Assembly: GCA_003024985.2 (NCBI GenBank)
Contig: PXIH01S0035591.1
From: Euperipatoides rowelli
Taxonomy: Eukaryota; Onychophora; Udeonychophora; Euonychophora; Peripatopsidae
Length of the DNA: 10,425 nt
Strand: one strand, 5' to 3'
Below, one piece after another: positions 1-7,273 of this stretch (its first letter is position 1; the number at the start of each line of letters is the position of its first letter). Under the pieces are notes generated by a model. It did no database searches and was not told where the DNA came from. It saw only the letters and a list, made by a program, of their open reading frames with translations. A program made the translations under genes and the position numbers.

Positions 1-1105
1 ATATATCTGTGTATTTTACGATATGAAAACCACAGCAGTTATATAGATATGACTAGCAAAAGTTTCATTATTTATATTTTCCATACCATTATTTGACTTA
101 TATTACGAGTTAGTTTTATTTTTAACGGATATTACTTTATATTTTGATTTTCTATATTGATTTTTGTCTTTTGCTTTTTTTAATCTGATCTGTATATTAC
201 AGTATCTCCACCAATTTTTTATGCATTTATTTCTTAATTTTTCTTAATCTTCTTTTTATCTTTAGAATCGTCTTTAAAATTTATTTTTTTTATGTTTTGC
301 TTTGTTAATTGATTTTATCATTTATTTATTCATGTGAACTTTTTCCATTTGTGAAATTTGAATTATTATTGATATATTGTTTTGCCAGCTCTGTTATTTT
401 ATTTTTGTTGTCTTTTGGTTTGTTAGTCAAGTGCACAATTATCATACTGAAATCCATTTGTTTTCAGTTGTCATCTCCGCATTCTTTATTTTCTTTGAAT
501 ACATTTTTATCTTTGAATTATTCATTGATTTCATTTTGATTAAATGTCAGGTTTACCTCATATATTTTTTGACATAAATGTTTCGAATTTTTAAATTTTT
601 GATATCAACCACAATACCTTATTTTGAAGGTATATGTGAAATCTCCTAATTCATATTTAAAACATGTTGTTCATTTTACTTTAACTTTGATAATGAAGCA
701 AATTTTCTTCATTAATTCCAAGGTTTTTCAATTGTAAGCTTAAGTTAATTTTCATCATTACCTTTCTTCTTTTTTTTTTTCAATTATTTTTAAACATGTC
801 TAAGTACTTTTCATTATTAAATTTTCGAAATTTGAATTTGTGAGCTTGTAGAAGTCTGGTAGGTTATTTACGATATTTAATTCCATACAAGATTTAACAT
901 TGGAAGTTGCACTCACCTTTTATAGACTTTCATTCTGTTAGTCTGTCATAATTGTTGAATTTTCGACTATCAACTCAACCAAATCTTTCGACCAATATTG
1001 TAATTCACCATTTTCTTTATATAACTTCTTTCCATGTTACTAGTTGTCTGTCAATCCGCAATTTGATTTTCTTCCTTTTTTTCTATTTTTTTCTTTTTAA
1101 ATGAA
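1..1105 (-). pseudogene. Possible decayed A-rich ORF, minus strand, unrecognised
   Basis: The plus strand is very T-rich, so the minus strand is A-rich and reads as a chain of semi-open segments. One frame from about 1080 to 780 gives pieces such as ENGELQYWSKDLVELIVENS and later NIVNNLPDFYKLTNSNFEN. A frame from about 720 to 310 includes LCQKIYEVNLTFNQNEINE and KITELAKQYINNNSNF, with a 45-codon stop-free run ending near 313. A piece from 240 to about 103 begins KLRNKCIKNWWRYCNIQ and becomes Lys/Asn-rich. At least six stops and two or three frame changes separate them. No motif identifies a family; a retroelement gag or ORF1-like region is one possibility. A run of this length is expected about once by chance at this composition, so the case rests only on several runs lying in succession. 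Confidence 0.22.
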
Positions 1106-1283
1106 TAAAAATTAATAGGCTTTATCGGCTTATTCACTATTCTTTAACATTATGCAGCAACACTGCACAACACCATACACCAATTAGCACCTATCTAGTT
1201 TTTAAGTATCTATGCAAATGATAATTAGCTAACCAATGAGTTTACCATGTCATTGAAAGTAAACATGACATATACATATTGAT

Positions 1284-1310
1284 ATCTCAATATGTTAATC
1301 ATATTGAGAT
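1284..1310. repeat. Inverted repeat, 11-bp arms, 5-bp loop
   Basis: ATCTCAATATG at 1284-1294 is perfectly complementary to CATATTGAGAT at 1300-1310, with loop TTAAT. Function unknown; it is not followed by a T run. Confidence 0.85.
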
Positions 1311-1399
1311 TACATTATTTTTTATGATGCTAATAAAATCTCACCCCCAATTAGTAATTCTATCACTGCTTTCAATAAAATCTCATTTTTCCCAACTAA

Positions 1400-1423
1400 T
1401 AAAAACTTCTATAGAAGTTTTTA
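1400..1423. repeat. Perfect 24-bp palindrome
   Basis: The half-site TAAAAACTTCTA (1400-1411) is followed directly by its exact reverse complement (1412-1423), with no loop. Function unknown. Confidence 0.88.
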
Positions 1424-1741
1424 AAATGTTACCTGGGTTTTTAAATAGAAGCAAAAACATGTAGACGTTTCCCAACTATTTACAACTGATTTGGGAGCAG
1501 ATTTTACTAAAGACCAGAAACTAGGTGTAAAAGAAAGTAGCTACACAAATTGTAGCACATCAAATTATTTAATATCTACATCATTTTCTAGTACAGCGAG
1601 CTCAGTCAAAAGTCAAACTCTACAACAAATGACATTTCATTTATGTCTCTTGTAGTTTTGCAAAGAATAGAAGCTTCTATAGTTGCAGAAAAAGGCTTAT
1701 ATGTATTCAAGCATTAATCCTTCATCCCACTGGTAAATCTG

Positions 1742-1778
1742 TGTGACAAAGTCACAAGTGTTGGGTCTGAGAGACCCA
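1742..1778. repeat. Pair of subterminal hairpins in the piggyBac-like element
   Basis: Two adjacent inverted repeats share the same geometry: TGTGAC-AAA-GTCACA (1742-1756) and TGGGTCT-GAG-AGACCCA (1762-1778). The second recurs in weaker form at 2144-2160 (TGGGTCT-GCA-GGATCTA) and, more degraded, at 2322-2338. They may be transposase-binding or structure-forming subterminal sites. Confidence 0.75.
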
Positions 1779-1894
1779 GATAGTAACCACTTAAAAGTAT
1801 AAATGATTGGTAAAACTTAATATAATGTTTTACAATTTATTAATGAAAATTAGGAAATAATATTTTAAACAATAGAAAGAAAGAATAGTTTACT

Positions 1895-2047
1895 TTAAAA
1901 GACATAAAACATCGAAAAGTCGTCATAGTTGTTCACCATCTGAATTGTCTGAATCAGATAAACAGTTTCACTTTCATTTTCTGATTCCTGTAGTATTTGA
2001 TGCACTAACTTATTATGCTCTGGATTATTTAAAGCATATTTTTCCAT
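1895..2047 (-). pseudogene. Probable remnant of piggyBac-like transposase N-terminus
   Basis: A minus-strand ORF of 50 codons starts at the ATG complementary to 2045-2047 and begins MEKYALNNPEHNKLVHQ, followed by ILQESENESET. After a small frameshift a neighbouring frame continues LSDSDNSDGEQL, then a stop, then RLFDVL. Asp/Glu/Ser-rich stretches of this kind are common near the N-terminus of piggyBac-superfamily transposases, ahead of the catalytic DDD domain. No catalytic domain or C-terminal Cys-rich finger remains. Its position inside a TTAA-flanked element supports the assignment; by sequence alone it would be an unidentified acidic fragment. It is non-functional. The inference is moderate because low-complexity acidic segments occur in many proteins. 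Confidence 0.45.
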
Positions 2048-2360
2048 TTTTTTTAATGTAAAAATTAGTTGTTCTCTTGAATAAATGATGTAACAATTAA
2101 CTACATTTAACGATGTAAAAAAAACTTAGGAGTTTGCATGTCTTGGGTCTGCAGGATCTAAAGCAATGACAGACAATAGAAAGTTCAATAATAACTAAAC
2201 TAGATACTTTACACATGAGGTGATAATATGATTAGTTACTGAGATTACTAGGACAGCTATTATAAGTATCAAGCTACTGCAGTATTGCAATCTATAATAA
2301 ATTTCTATAAACATAAGAGAATGGACTCCAGAGACCCATCCTGGTGGATGAAATGCTTAA

Positions 2361-2966
2361 TTATTTATGACCCTAATGCTAATTACTTCATAAAATCACT
2401 TTGTTGTATTCCAATATTTTATATAAATAAAGACACTATTAGGGGCCTATTCTAAGTTTTATAGCAATGTTAAAGTTAATTTAAGCACTAACAACTGTAA
2501 AATAATTTCAATGTTGATGTCAAACAGCATAGTTAATATTCTATTTCAAATGAAGACTCTTAATGTTTTAAAATTAATTGTAAATTATGAATTCTCAGCT
2601 AATGTAATTAATTTTAATATATTGCTATTGTAAGTGATAATGTGAATAATAATTAATCTTAAAATAAAAAAACTTTTCATCAAGAAAATTATTTAACATA
2701 ATCATTGACTTTGTTTATTAATATCATCGTTAATTTTCTTGACAATAAATTACAGCTAAAAAATGCATTTGAGTTTGTGTTGGTGAATATTAATAATATG
2801 TATAATAAAATACTATCCAAATCTTTCACTATTACAAGATGTAAAGATCTTTTTTAAACAAATAATAAAAAGAAAACTTTGACAATAGTTCTAAATTAAA
2901 TATAGGTACTTTAGAGATTAGTACTTTCCTTAAGTTTAAATAGATAATACTGAATAGAAGTACGGA
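2361..2966. other. Unexplained AT-rich intergenic DNA
   Basis: No ORF, terminal repeat or tandem repeat is convincing. The only clear structure is an inverted repeat with 12-bp perfect arms (TCAAGAAAATTA at 2680-2691 and its complement at 2731-2742) around a 39-nt spacer. A more GC-rich patch, AGGGGCCTATTC near 2440, resembles an element edge, but I found no partner for it. Confidence 0.5.
2680..2742. repeat. Inverted repeat, 12-bp arms, 39-nt spacer
   Basis: The two 12-bp arms are perfectly complementary but pairing does not extend inward or outward. The stem is too short for a typical animal microRNA precursor. It could be a relic of element ends or chance in AT-rich DNA. Confidence 0.6.
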
Positions 2967-3593
2967 CAGGGCTGTAGTGGGGGTATATGGAGTATACTAC
3001 CCACTTCCTTATTTTAAGAAATACGGTATACTTACTTCCGGCAGCTATAACACTGCAAGTATACGGCAAAAATAGTGNATACCCATTTCTAAATATTGAA
3101 AAATAATGTACCTTATTTTATAGATTAAAAAAAAAAAACATTATTAATAACATGCCATATTTGTATGCTATATATTTATCAATTATGCAATAAATTTCAA
3201 TTAAACTTACTAGTCAGTGAATACGATTATTAACTTTTTATTGCCTAATTTGTCTATCTTTTAAATGTGCATATTTTTATTAAAGAGAAAATCTTGTTAG
3301 TAAAATTACATTATAAAGAAGCATAAATTTCCCAAAATATAAGATGTTTTATTTACCATTCAGCATTCTCACTGACTTTTTAAAATGTTATTGATTAGAT
3401 ATCAAACACTATCAGAACATAAAGAAAGGGTTCAATATTGACTTTTCCAGGCTGTAAAAACTAGCCCCTACCCAGATACATCTTAAATCTGTTGCAACTA
3501 TCAAATTATTGATTAGCGTCTAAAAAAAAAAAGCTTATCAAAATTAGAAGCCAATTAGAATATGCACACTTACAATTTTGCAATACAGCCCTG
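2967..3593. mobile_element. hAT-like non-autonomous element (627 bp)
   Basis: The ends are perfect 10-bp inverted repeats: CAGGGCTGTA at 2967-2976 and TACAGCCCTG at 3584-3593. hAT elements usually begin CAG and make 8-bp target duplications; the flanks here are AGTACGGA (2959-2966) and AGTACAGT (3594-3601), agreeing at 6 of 8 positions, so the duplication is present but mutated. Near the left end the core TATAC recurs in both orientations (AGTATACT at 2991, GTATACTT at 3026, AAGTATAC at 3057), like the subterminal motifs hAT transposases bind. There is no coding capacity; the interior is AT-rich with A runs. One base (3078) is ambiguous. Its length suits a MITE moved in trans by a hAT transposase elsewhere. 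Confidence 0.72.
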
Positions 3594-4091
3594 AGTACAG
3601 TATATGGATTTCCAAGCTAGAGATGTCCATTTACTGCCAAATATTTGGATTTTGTAATAAAAATTGCTTTGAATGCTCTGCCTGCTGTTGACACATTAGT
3701 TAATTAATTTTATTTTAATATTCCCAAACTTGTGTTCCTTTTGTAACTATATTGAAATGACTTATAATATGTTGCGACATCATAATCATTTCAAACAACG
3801 TCAACAATGGCTGGACTAGTAGCTCAAAATGGACCTTGATCAATAACTTAATGGCATTTGTTAATGTCTGTCCACATGACCAACAAAGTAAAGATTAGGT
3901 TATTGAACATTGTGTAATTAAACTGTTGAAAGTTAGAACGTTTCAGGATAGGAGAATTGCTCCAATTGCTTTTATAAAATTAACAATAAAAAAATATATG
4001 AGTTGTATAATCAGTTTTTGCCCAAAGACTTTGTGTACTGGAAGCTTGTATTCCTTAACATTAAGTTTATTGACTTTTCTATATCTCAGCA
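3594..4091. other. Intergenic stretch, no gene seen
   Basis: No coding region is supported. A 9-bp inverted repeat, TTGAAATGA at 3752-3760 with its complement at 3786-3794, flanks a 25-bp spacer. The open reading frame that begins near 3926 runs across the left end of the next element and is judged spurious. Confidence 0.5.
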
Positions 4092-4169
4092 CAGTGTTTC
4101 CCAATCACATTTGGCTTTGGAATCCTTTCAAACTTGTTAAAAAATTTATATACCCCATCCTTAAGCATT

Positions 4170-4833
4170 GGCCACAATAGGACTCTACTAGTACTGTTTA
4201 AGTTATCAAACACTTTCCCAGAATATCTTCTTTGTGCTGGTTTAGTTTCGGCAGTCTGGCACACCTTTCTGTACTGATAATCCATCAATATGGCTTTACT
4301 TGCACTTTTTTAAGTTATTGTGTGCTGCCCCAGAATATCTTCACTGTGTTGTTTTAGGGTTGACAGTCATGTACACATTGCTGTACTTACAATCTATCAA
4401 TATGGATCCAGTAGAATTGTTTAAGTTCTTGTGCACTGCCCCAGAATTTCTTCTTTGTCATGTTTTATCTTCTGTAGTCAGCTACATATTGCTGTACTTA
4501 CAATCCATCAATATGGATCCAGTAGCACTTAAGTACTCACATAGTATCCCAGAATATCTTCTCTGTGCTGTTTTAGCTTCTGCAGTCTGGTACACATTGA
4601 TGTACTTACAATCCATCAATATAGCTCCATTAGCACTTGTTTAAGTTATCATGTATTGTCCCAGAATATATTCTCTGTAATGGTTTAGCTTCTGCAGTCA
4701 GGTACACATTTCTGTACTTACAATACATCAACATGGCTCCAGTAGTGTTTGTTTAAGTTCTTGTGCACTGCCCCAGCAAGCTGTTTTAGCTTTGGCAGTC
4801 TGGTATACATTGCTTACTTACAATCCATCAATG
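4170..4833 (+). repeat. Tandem array, about 112-bp unit, roughly six copies
   Basis: Units are marked by CCCAGAAT(A/T)T(C/A)TTC and begin near 4217, 4329, 4440, 4548, 4660 and 4772, giving spacings of 112, 111, 108, 112 and 112 bp. A partial unit precedes the first. Later conserved blocks in each unit are TTTTAGCTTCTGCAGTCTGG, TACACATTGCTGTACTTACA and ATCCATCAATATGGCTCCAG. The last unit lacks about 15 bp after CCCAG and ends near 4833 beside the TTAT microsatellite. Two of the spacings are multiples of three, so one plus-strand frame (about 4300-4644) stays open across three units and yields a 36-37-residue repeat containing LLYLQSINMDPV. I take this as a property of the repeat, not as a gene, because neighbouring units with 112-bp spacing break the frame. 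Confidence 0.85.
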
Positions 4834-4842
4834 TTTAAATAG

Positions 4843-4873
<31 letters not shown>

Positions 4874-4874
4874 T
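4843..4874. repeat. (TTAT)n microsatellite, about 8 copies
   Basis: An uninterrupted TTAT run lies directly after the last unit of the 112-bp array. Confidence 0.92.
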
Positions 4875-5019
4875 ATTCAAATGTTATTATGATGTAACTT
4901 TCTCATGAACCCTAATGTTAACCTCCTGTAAATCCAGGGTTCTAGGGAACTCTATTTGGGAAGCACTGCTGTAGCTGGTTGGAGAATATTTTAAGGCATG
5001 CAGTCTTTTGGTTTGTTAA

Positions 5020-5614
5020 TCCTGCAATAGTCATGGTCAGAAAGTTACAAGAGTCGCTGTGGTGTTTCTGTGAGATACATGTGTATATTTTCATCTTTCT
5101 CAATATTTAATATTTGAAAATCAACTAAATATAATAAATTCTTTAAAGTTTGACAATTGTATGTTCTTAAATGATAGTTTGATACAATGTTAATTATATA
5201 ACATTCGGAAAAACTGTGAAAAAAAGAGCTGCATTAATAGTCGCTGTATCTAATAGATATATATCTTATTAAAAAATAAAAATAATGACACATTTAAACA
5301 AAAAAATGCATTGCATGAAATGTTTTGCTTCAATAACTAAAATAAGTTAGAAAACATTAATATTAATTAAAATAATATTAAATTTAATTAAAAAAAAAAA
5401 CTTATGTAAGTCGTCACGGTGTATCTGACAGATAAAATCACATGTAATCAAGGTATGCCTTGCCGTCACAGCACCGTCTAATTGACTGATGAAAAAACTC
5501 ATTAATTCAGGCACATATAAGACTGTATAATATTCTAGCTCAGCACATTAGCTACAAATTAATTTTTGAAAATTAATAATTATGTATCTCACAGATACCG
5601 TGTTGACTGCAGGG
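5020..5614. mobile_element. piggyBac-like MITE (595 bp, TTAA-flanked)
   Basis: TTAA lies at 5016-5019 and 5615-5618. Reading inward, the left end starts TCCTGCAATAGTCATGG and the right end, on the opposite strand, CCCTGCAGTCAACACGG; piggyBac-superfamily ends typically begin CCY next to the TTAA. After extra spacing on the left, both ends carry the same hairpin (left 5063-5079, right 5583-5599) with arms TGTATCT/AGATACA around 3 bp. Two further copies lie inside at 5245-5261 and 5420-5436, often preceded by GTCG. A separate TTAATTTT/AAAATTAA hairpin is at 5559-5576. There is no coding capacity. TTAA is frequent in AT-rich DNA, so the paired termini and hairpins carry the call more than the TTAA. 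Confidence 0.66.
5063..5599. repeat. Four dispersed copies of a 17-bp palindrome in the MITE
   Basis: The copies are 5063-5079 (TGTTTCT-GTG-AGATACA), 5245-5261 (TGTATCT-AAT-AGATATA), 5420-5436 (TGTATCT-GAC-AGATAAA) and 5583-5599 (TGTATCT-CAC-AGATACC). The arms are conserved and the central 3 bp differ. The same 7-3-7 geometry is seen in the element at 1718-2356. Confidence 0.78.
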
Positions 5615-5729
5615 TTAAGTAAAATGTTCTGATTTTCTGAACTATTTCAGTGGGGTTAATTATGCACAATTCATAGGTTTGTAGAGTATTGTTTTAATTT
5701 GTTGTGAATTTTTGTTTTGGTGGAAGTTT

Positions 5730-5749
5730 AATATATAGGCCTATATATT
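5730..5749. repeat. Perfect 20-bp palindrome centred on TAGGCCTA
   Basis: AATATATAGG is followed directly by its exact complement CCTATATATT, with no loop. TAGGCCTA-centred palindromes are, from general experience, common in some invertebrate genomes. No function can be assigned. Confidence 0.88.
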
Positions 5750-6075
5750 TTTATTTTGGATAATGTTTTATAATTTGAATCAATGGATAGCTAATGATGC
5801 AAAGATGATTTATGAAATAAAATATGTGACCATATTTTATGCAATTAAAAATAAATGCCGGAAAATAGTGCAACAAATTTGTTTGATATTTTATTATAAA
5901 CTGCATGTAATTAATGAAATTATTACAAATAATTTCTTAATCTTTAATTTCATGCTGAATAATTATTATAAAAAACATACAAGTACTTTTCAAAAAAGAT
6001 TGTTTTCCTTATTTTAGTTAGGCTGCTAGTAATCTAAGCTGAATAATTATGACAGACAGATCAACAAACCACTTT

Positions 6076-6126
6076 GGTCCTATGGAAGCGATTTGGTTCA
6101 GGGTCCTATGTTAGTGCTTTGGTTCA
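6076..6126 (+). repeat. Two-copy 26-bp tandem duplication
   Basis: GGTCCTATGGAAGCGATTTG at 6076 and GGTCCTATGTTAGTGCTTTG at 6102 each continue with GTTCA; 21 of 25 positions agree. It is a small local duplication. Confidence 0.7.
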
Positions 6127-6388
6127 AGTTCTTTGTATGTGAAGATACTTTTGGCCCTCATGGGTTATCTAGTCTGTGAATTTGTTATAAAGCAATAATT
6201 AGGAAACTCGTTATATCTTCAAAAATTTAGTATAAACTCTGGGGCAGTTAGCCAAAATACTGTCTCTTTTGTTTTTCATAGGGGTAATATTTAATTTATA
6301 GTTTGTTTTTCTATTGAATCAAATTATTAAAACCAAAATTCACTACACACATGAGGGCATCCAGAAGAGGGAAGAGGGAATCAACCAC

Positions 6389-6540
6389 CCCTGGAAAAAT
6401 TATAACAACTAAAAATGTAGATATTTAATCTAAAGTGATCTATATTTCAAGTTTAAAGTATTGAGTTCCCCCCCCTTCCCTTTCCCGGATAAATTAGACC
6501 AACCAAAAATTTAGATATTTAATATAAAGTTGTCCATCTT
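6389..6540 (+). repeat. Diverged direct repeat, about 54 bp, offset 94 bp
   Basis: Each copy contains CC(T/C)GGA(A/T)AAATTA followed by a clearer core: AAAAATGTAGATATTTAATC near 6411 and AAAAATTTAGATATTTAATA near 6505. The spacer holds a run of eight or more C and TTCCC. They may be two surviving units of an older tandem repeat. Confidence 0.6.
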
Positions 6541-6771
6541 TAATAATTTTACAAGTGTGAATATCGATTAATGGTTTTCAAAATTTCCATACAATCACAA
6601 AATAAAAATAAGATTACCAAAATATTTTTACTAAAATACCCTATAATCAAAATAAATATAAAAAAAAGCATATAATTAATGTAAATAATTAAAATAATGA
6701 AGCAAGACGATAAACTTAAAGCCTAATTAATTGTAGTAATAATTGCTACTTCACACTTATAATATTATTAA

Positions 6772-7273
6772 CTCATTAGCTGCCACCATATAAAAAAAAA
6801 GAGATTACCCCGGGGTCACAATAAAAATTTCAGATCAACTAACTTTTATTAATATAAAAATAGTGAAATATACATACAGATAAAAAAAAATAGTAATTTA
6901 TTATGCCTCAAAATGTGAGATCATGGGTGATTCTCATGGCACCTCTAGAGGTAATATTTATATGCTATAAGTATTACAAGAATGTCTGAGAAACTAAGTG
7001 AAATTTACACCATAATATACCAAAAATTTAACAATATACCAAAATGTTACTAAAAACCACCAATTTTACCTATTAAATGCAACACGGCTTTGCCGGTACC
7101 GGTAAACCAAATGTTAGAAATAATTAATTAAAAAAATTACCTTCAGATGGCAGCACAAATCAAATCAGATGAAAATCAGATGCCTGAGAATGTCTAGTGT
7201 GCCATACTATATAACTTTAACTATTATTATACAAGCCATGCCAATAGAAATCATTAATATTGAAATAGCTTTT
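6772..7273. mobile_element. Left part of a third TTAA-type element
   Basis: TTAA at 6768-6771 is followed by CTCATTAGCTGCCACC, laid out like the ends of the two elements upstream. Just inside is GAGATTACCCCGGGGTCACA (6801-6820), which contains the perfect palindrome ACCCCGGGGT. At 6917-6952 a segment starting GAGATCATGGGTGATTCTCA and continuing with TGGCAC and GGTAA is a diverged copy of the 44-bp satellite unit that follows. TGGCAGC at 7148-7154 is the inverted form of GCTGCCA in the left end. A very short open frame, MAAQIKSDENQMPENV, starts at 7147; a transposase start is conceivable but cannot be shown. No matching right-hand TTAA is found, so the extent is inferred. Confidence 0.4.

Larger units (their letters stand above)
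1138..1713. other. Intergenic AT-rich stretch with short palindromes
   Basis: No gene is supported. It holds an 11-bp inverted repeat with a TTAAT loop (1284-1310), a perfect 24-bp palindrome (1400-1423) and a 12-bp direct repeat AATAAAATCTCA at 1332 and 1374. A 68-codon plus-strand open stretch without an early ATG (1449-1655) is Ser/Thr-rich in its second half but matches nothing I recognise, and open runs of this length are expected by chance in sequence this AT-rich. Confidence 0.5.
1718..2356 (-). mobile_element. piggyBac-like non-autonomous element (639 bp, TTAA-flanked)
   Basis: TTAA lies at both edges (1714-1717 and 2357-2360), the target duplication made by piggyBac-superfamily transposases. 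The ends are imperfect inverted repeats: TCCTTCATCCCACTGG reading in from the left, GCATTTCATCCACCAGG reading in from the right on the other strand. Inside each end, and once in the middle, is a short hairpin containing GGGTCT/AGACCC or a degraded version. The minus strand carries a broken piece resembling an acidic transposase N-terminus at 1895-2047, about 310 bp in from the right end, so the right end is taken as the element's 5' side. At this size, with no catalytic domain, it is a deletion derivative. The TIR match is short and degenerate; the TTAA pair, hairpins and coding remnant together make the call. Confidence 0.62.
4092..4968. mobile_element. Candidate hAT-like element enclosing a tandem array
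   Basis: CAGTGTTTCCCAA at 4092-4104 matches the inverted complement of TTGGGAAGCACTG at 4956-4968 at 12 of 13 positions. CAGTG(T/C)TTCCCAA is a typical hAT-type terminus, and the right subterminal region has GTTC-TAGG-GAAC, a small palindrome also common just inside such ends. The flanking octamers (TCTCAGCA and CTGTAGCT) agree at only 4 of 8 positions, so the target duplication is weak or lost. No transposase is encoded. The interior is dominated by a 112-bp tandem array (4170-4833) and a microsatellite (4843-4874), which probably expanded inside the element. The alternative is two independent half elements flanking an unrelated satellite. Confidence 0.45.
5619..6767. other. Mostly unexplained AT-rich DNA with small duplications
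   Basis: No gene is supported. A plus-strand open frame of 84 codons (5763-6017) starts with ATG but has no recognisable motif and is rich in Ile, Asn, Lys and Tyr, as random AT-rich DNA gives. Structures present are a 20-bp palindrome (5730-5749), a 26-bp tandem duplication (6076-6126), a C/T-rich run near 6468-6486 and two diverged copies of a roughly 54-bp segment 94 bp apart (from about 6389 and 6483). Confidence 0.5.

Noticed and set aside
309-577. Two overlapping plus-strand open frames rich in Phe, Leu, Ile and Ser
   Set aside because: They come from the T-rich composition (TTT, TTA, ATT codons); no motif, and they overlap each other in different frames.
1279-1464. Plus-strand open frame of 61 codons
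   Set aside because: It spans two palindromes and a direct repeat, has no recognisable motif, and its length is expected by chance here.
1449-1655. Stop-free 68-codon plus-strand stretch, KQKHVDVSQLFTTDLGADF then Ser/Thr-rich
   Set aside because: The residues look protein-like, but there is no early start codon, clear splice site or known motif, and several such runs are expected by chance in 10 kb of this composition.
2435-2500. AGGGGCCTATTC patch considered as a transposon end
   Set aside because: No inverted partner or target duplication was found between here and 2966.
2680-2742. Stem-loop considered as a microRNA precursor
   Set aside because: Only 12 bp pair, with a 39-nt unpaired spacer; typical animal precursors need a longer imperfect stem.
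3926-4288. Overlapping open frames on both strands
   Set aside because: Both cross the left end of the hAT-like element and the start of the 112-bp array; neither shows a protein motif.
5763-6017. 84-codon ATG-started plus-strand frame
   Set aside because: Composition is dominated by Ile, Asn, Lys and Tyr as in random AT-rich DNA; no family is recognised and there is no supporting context.
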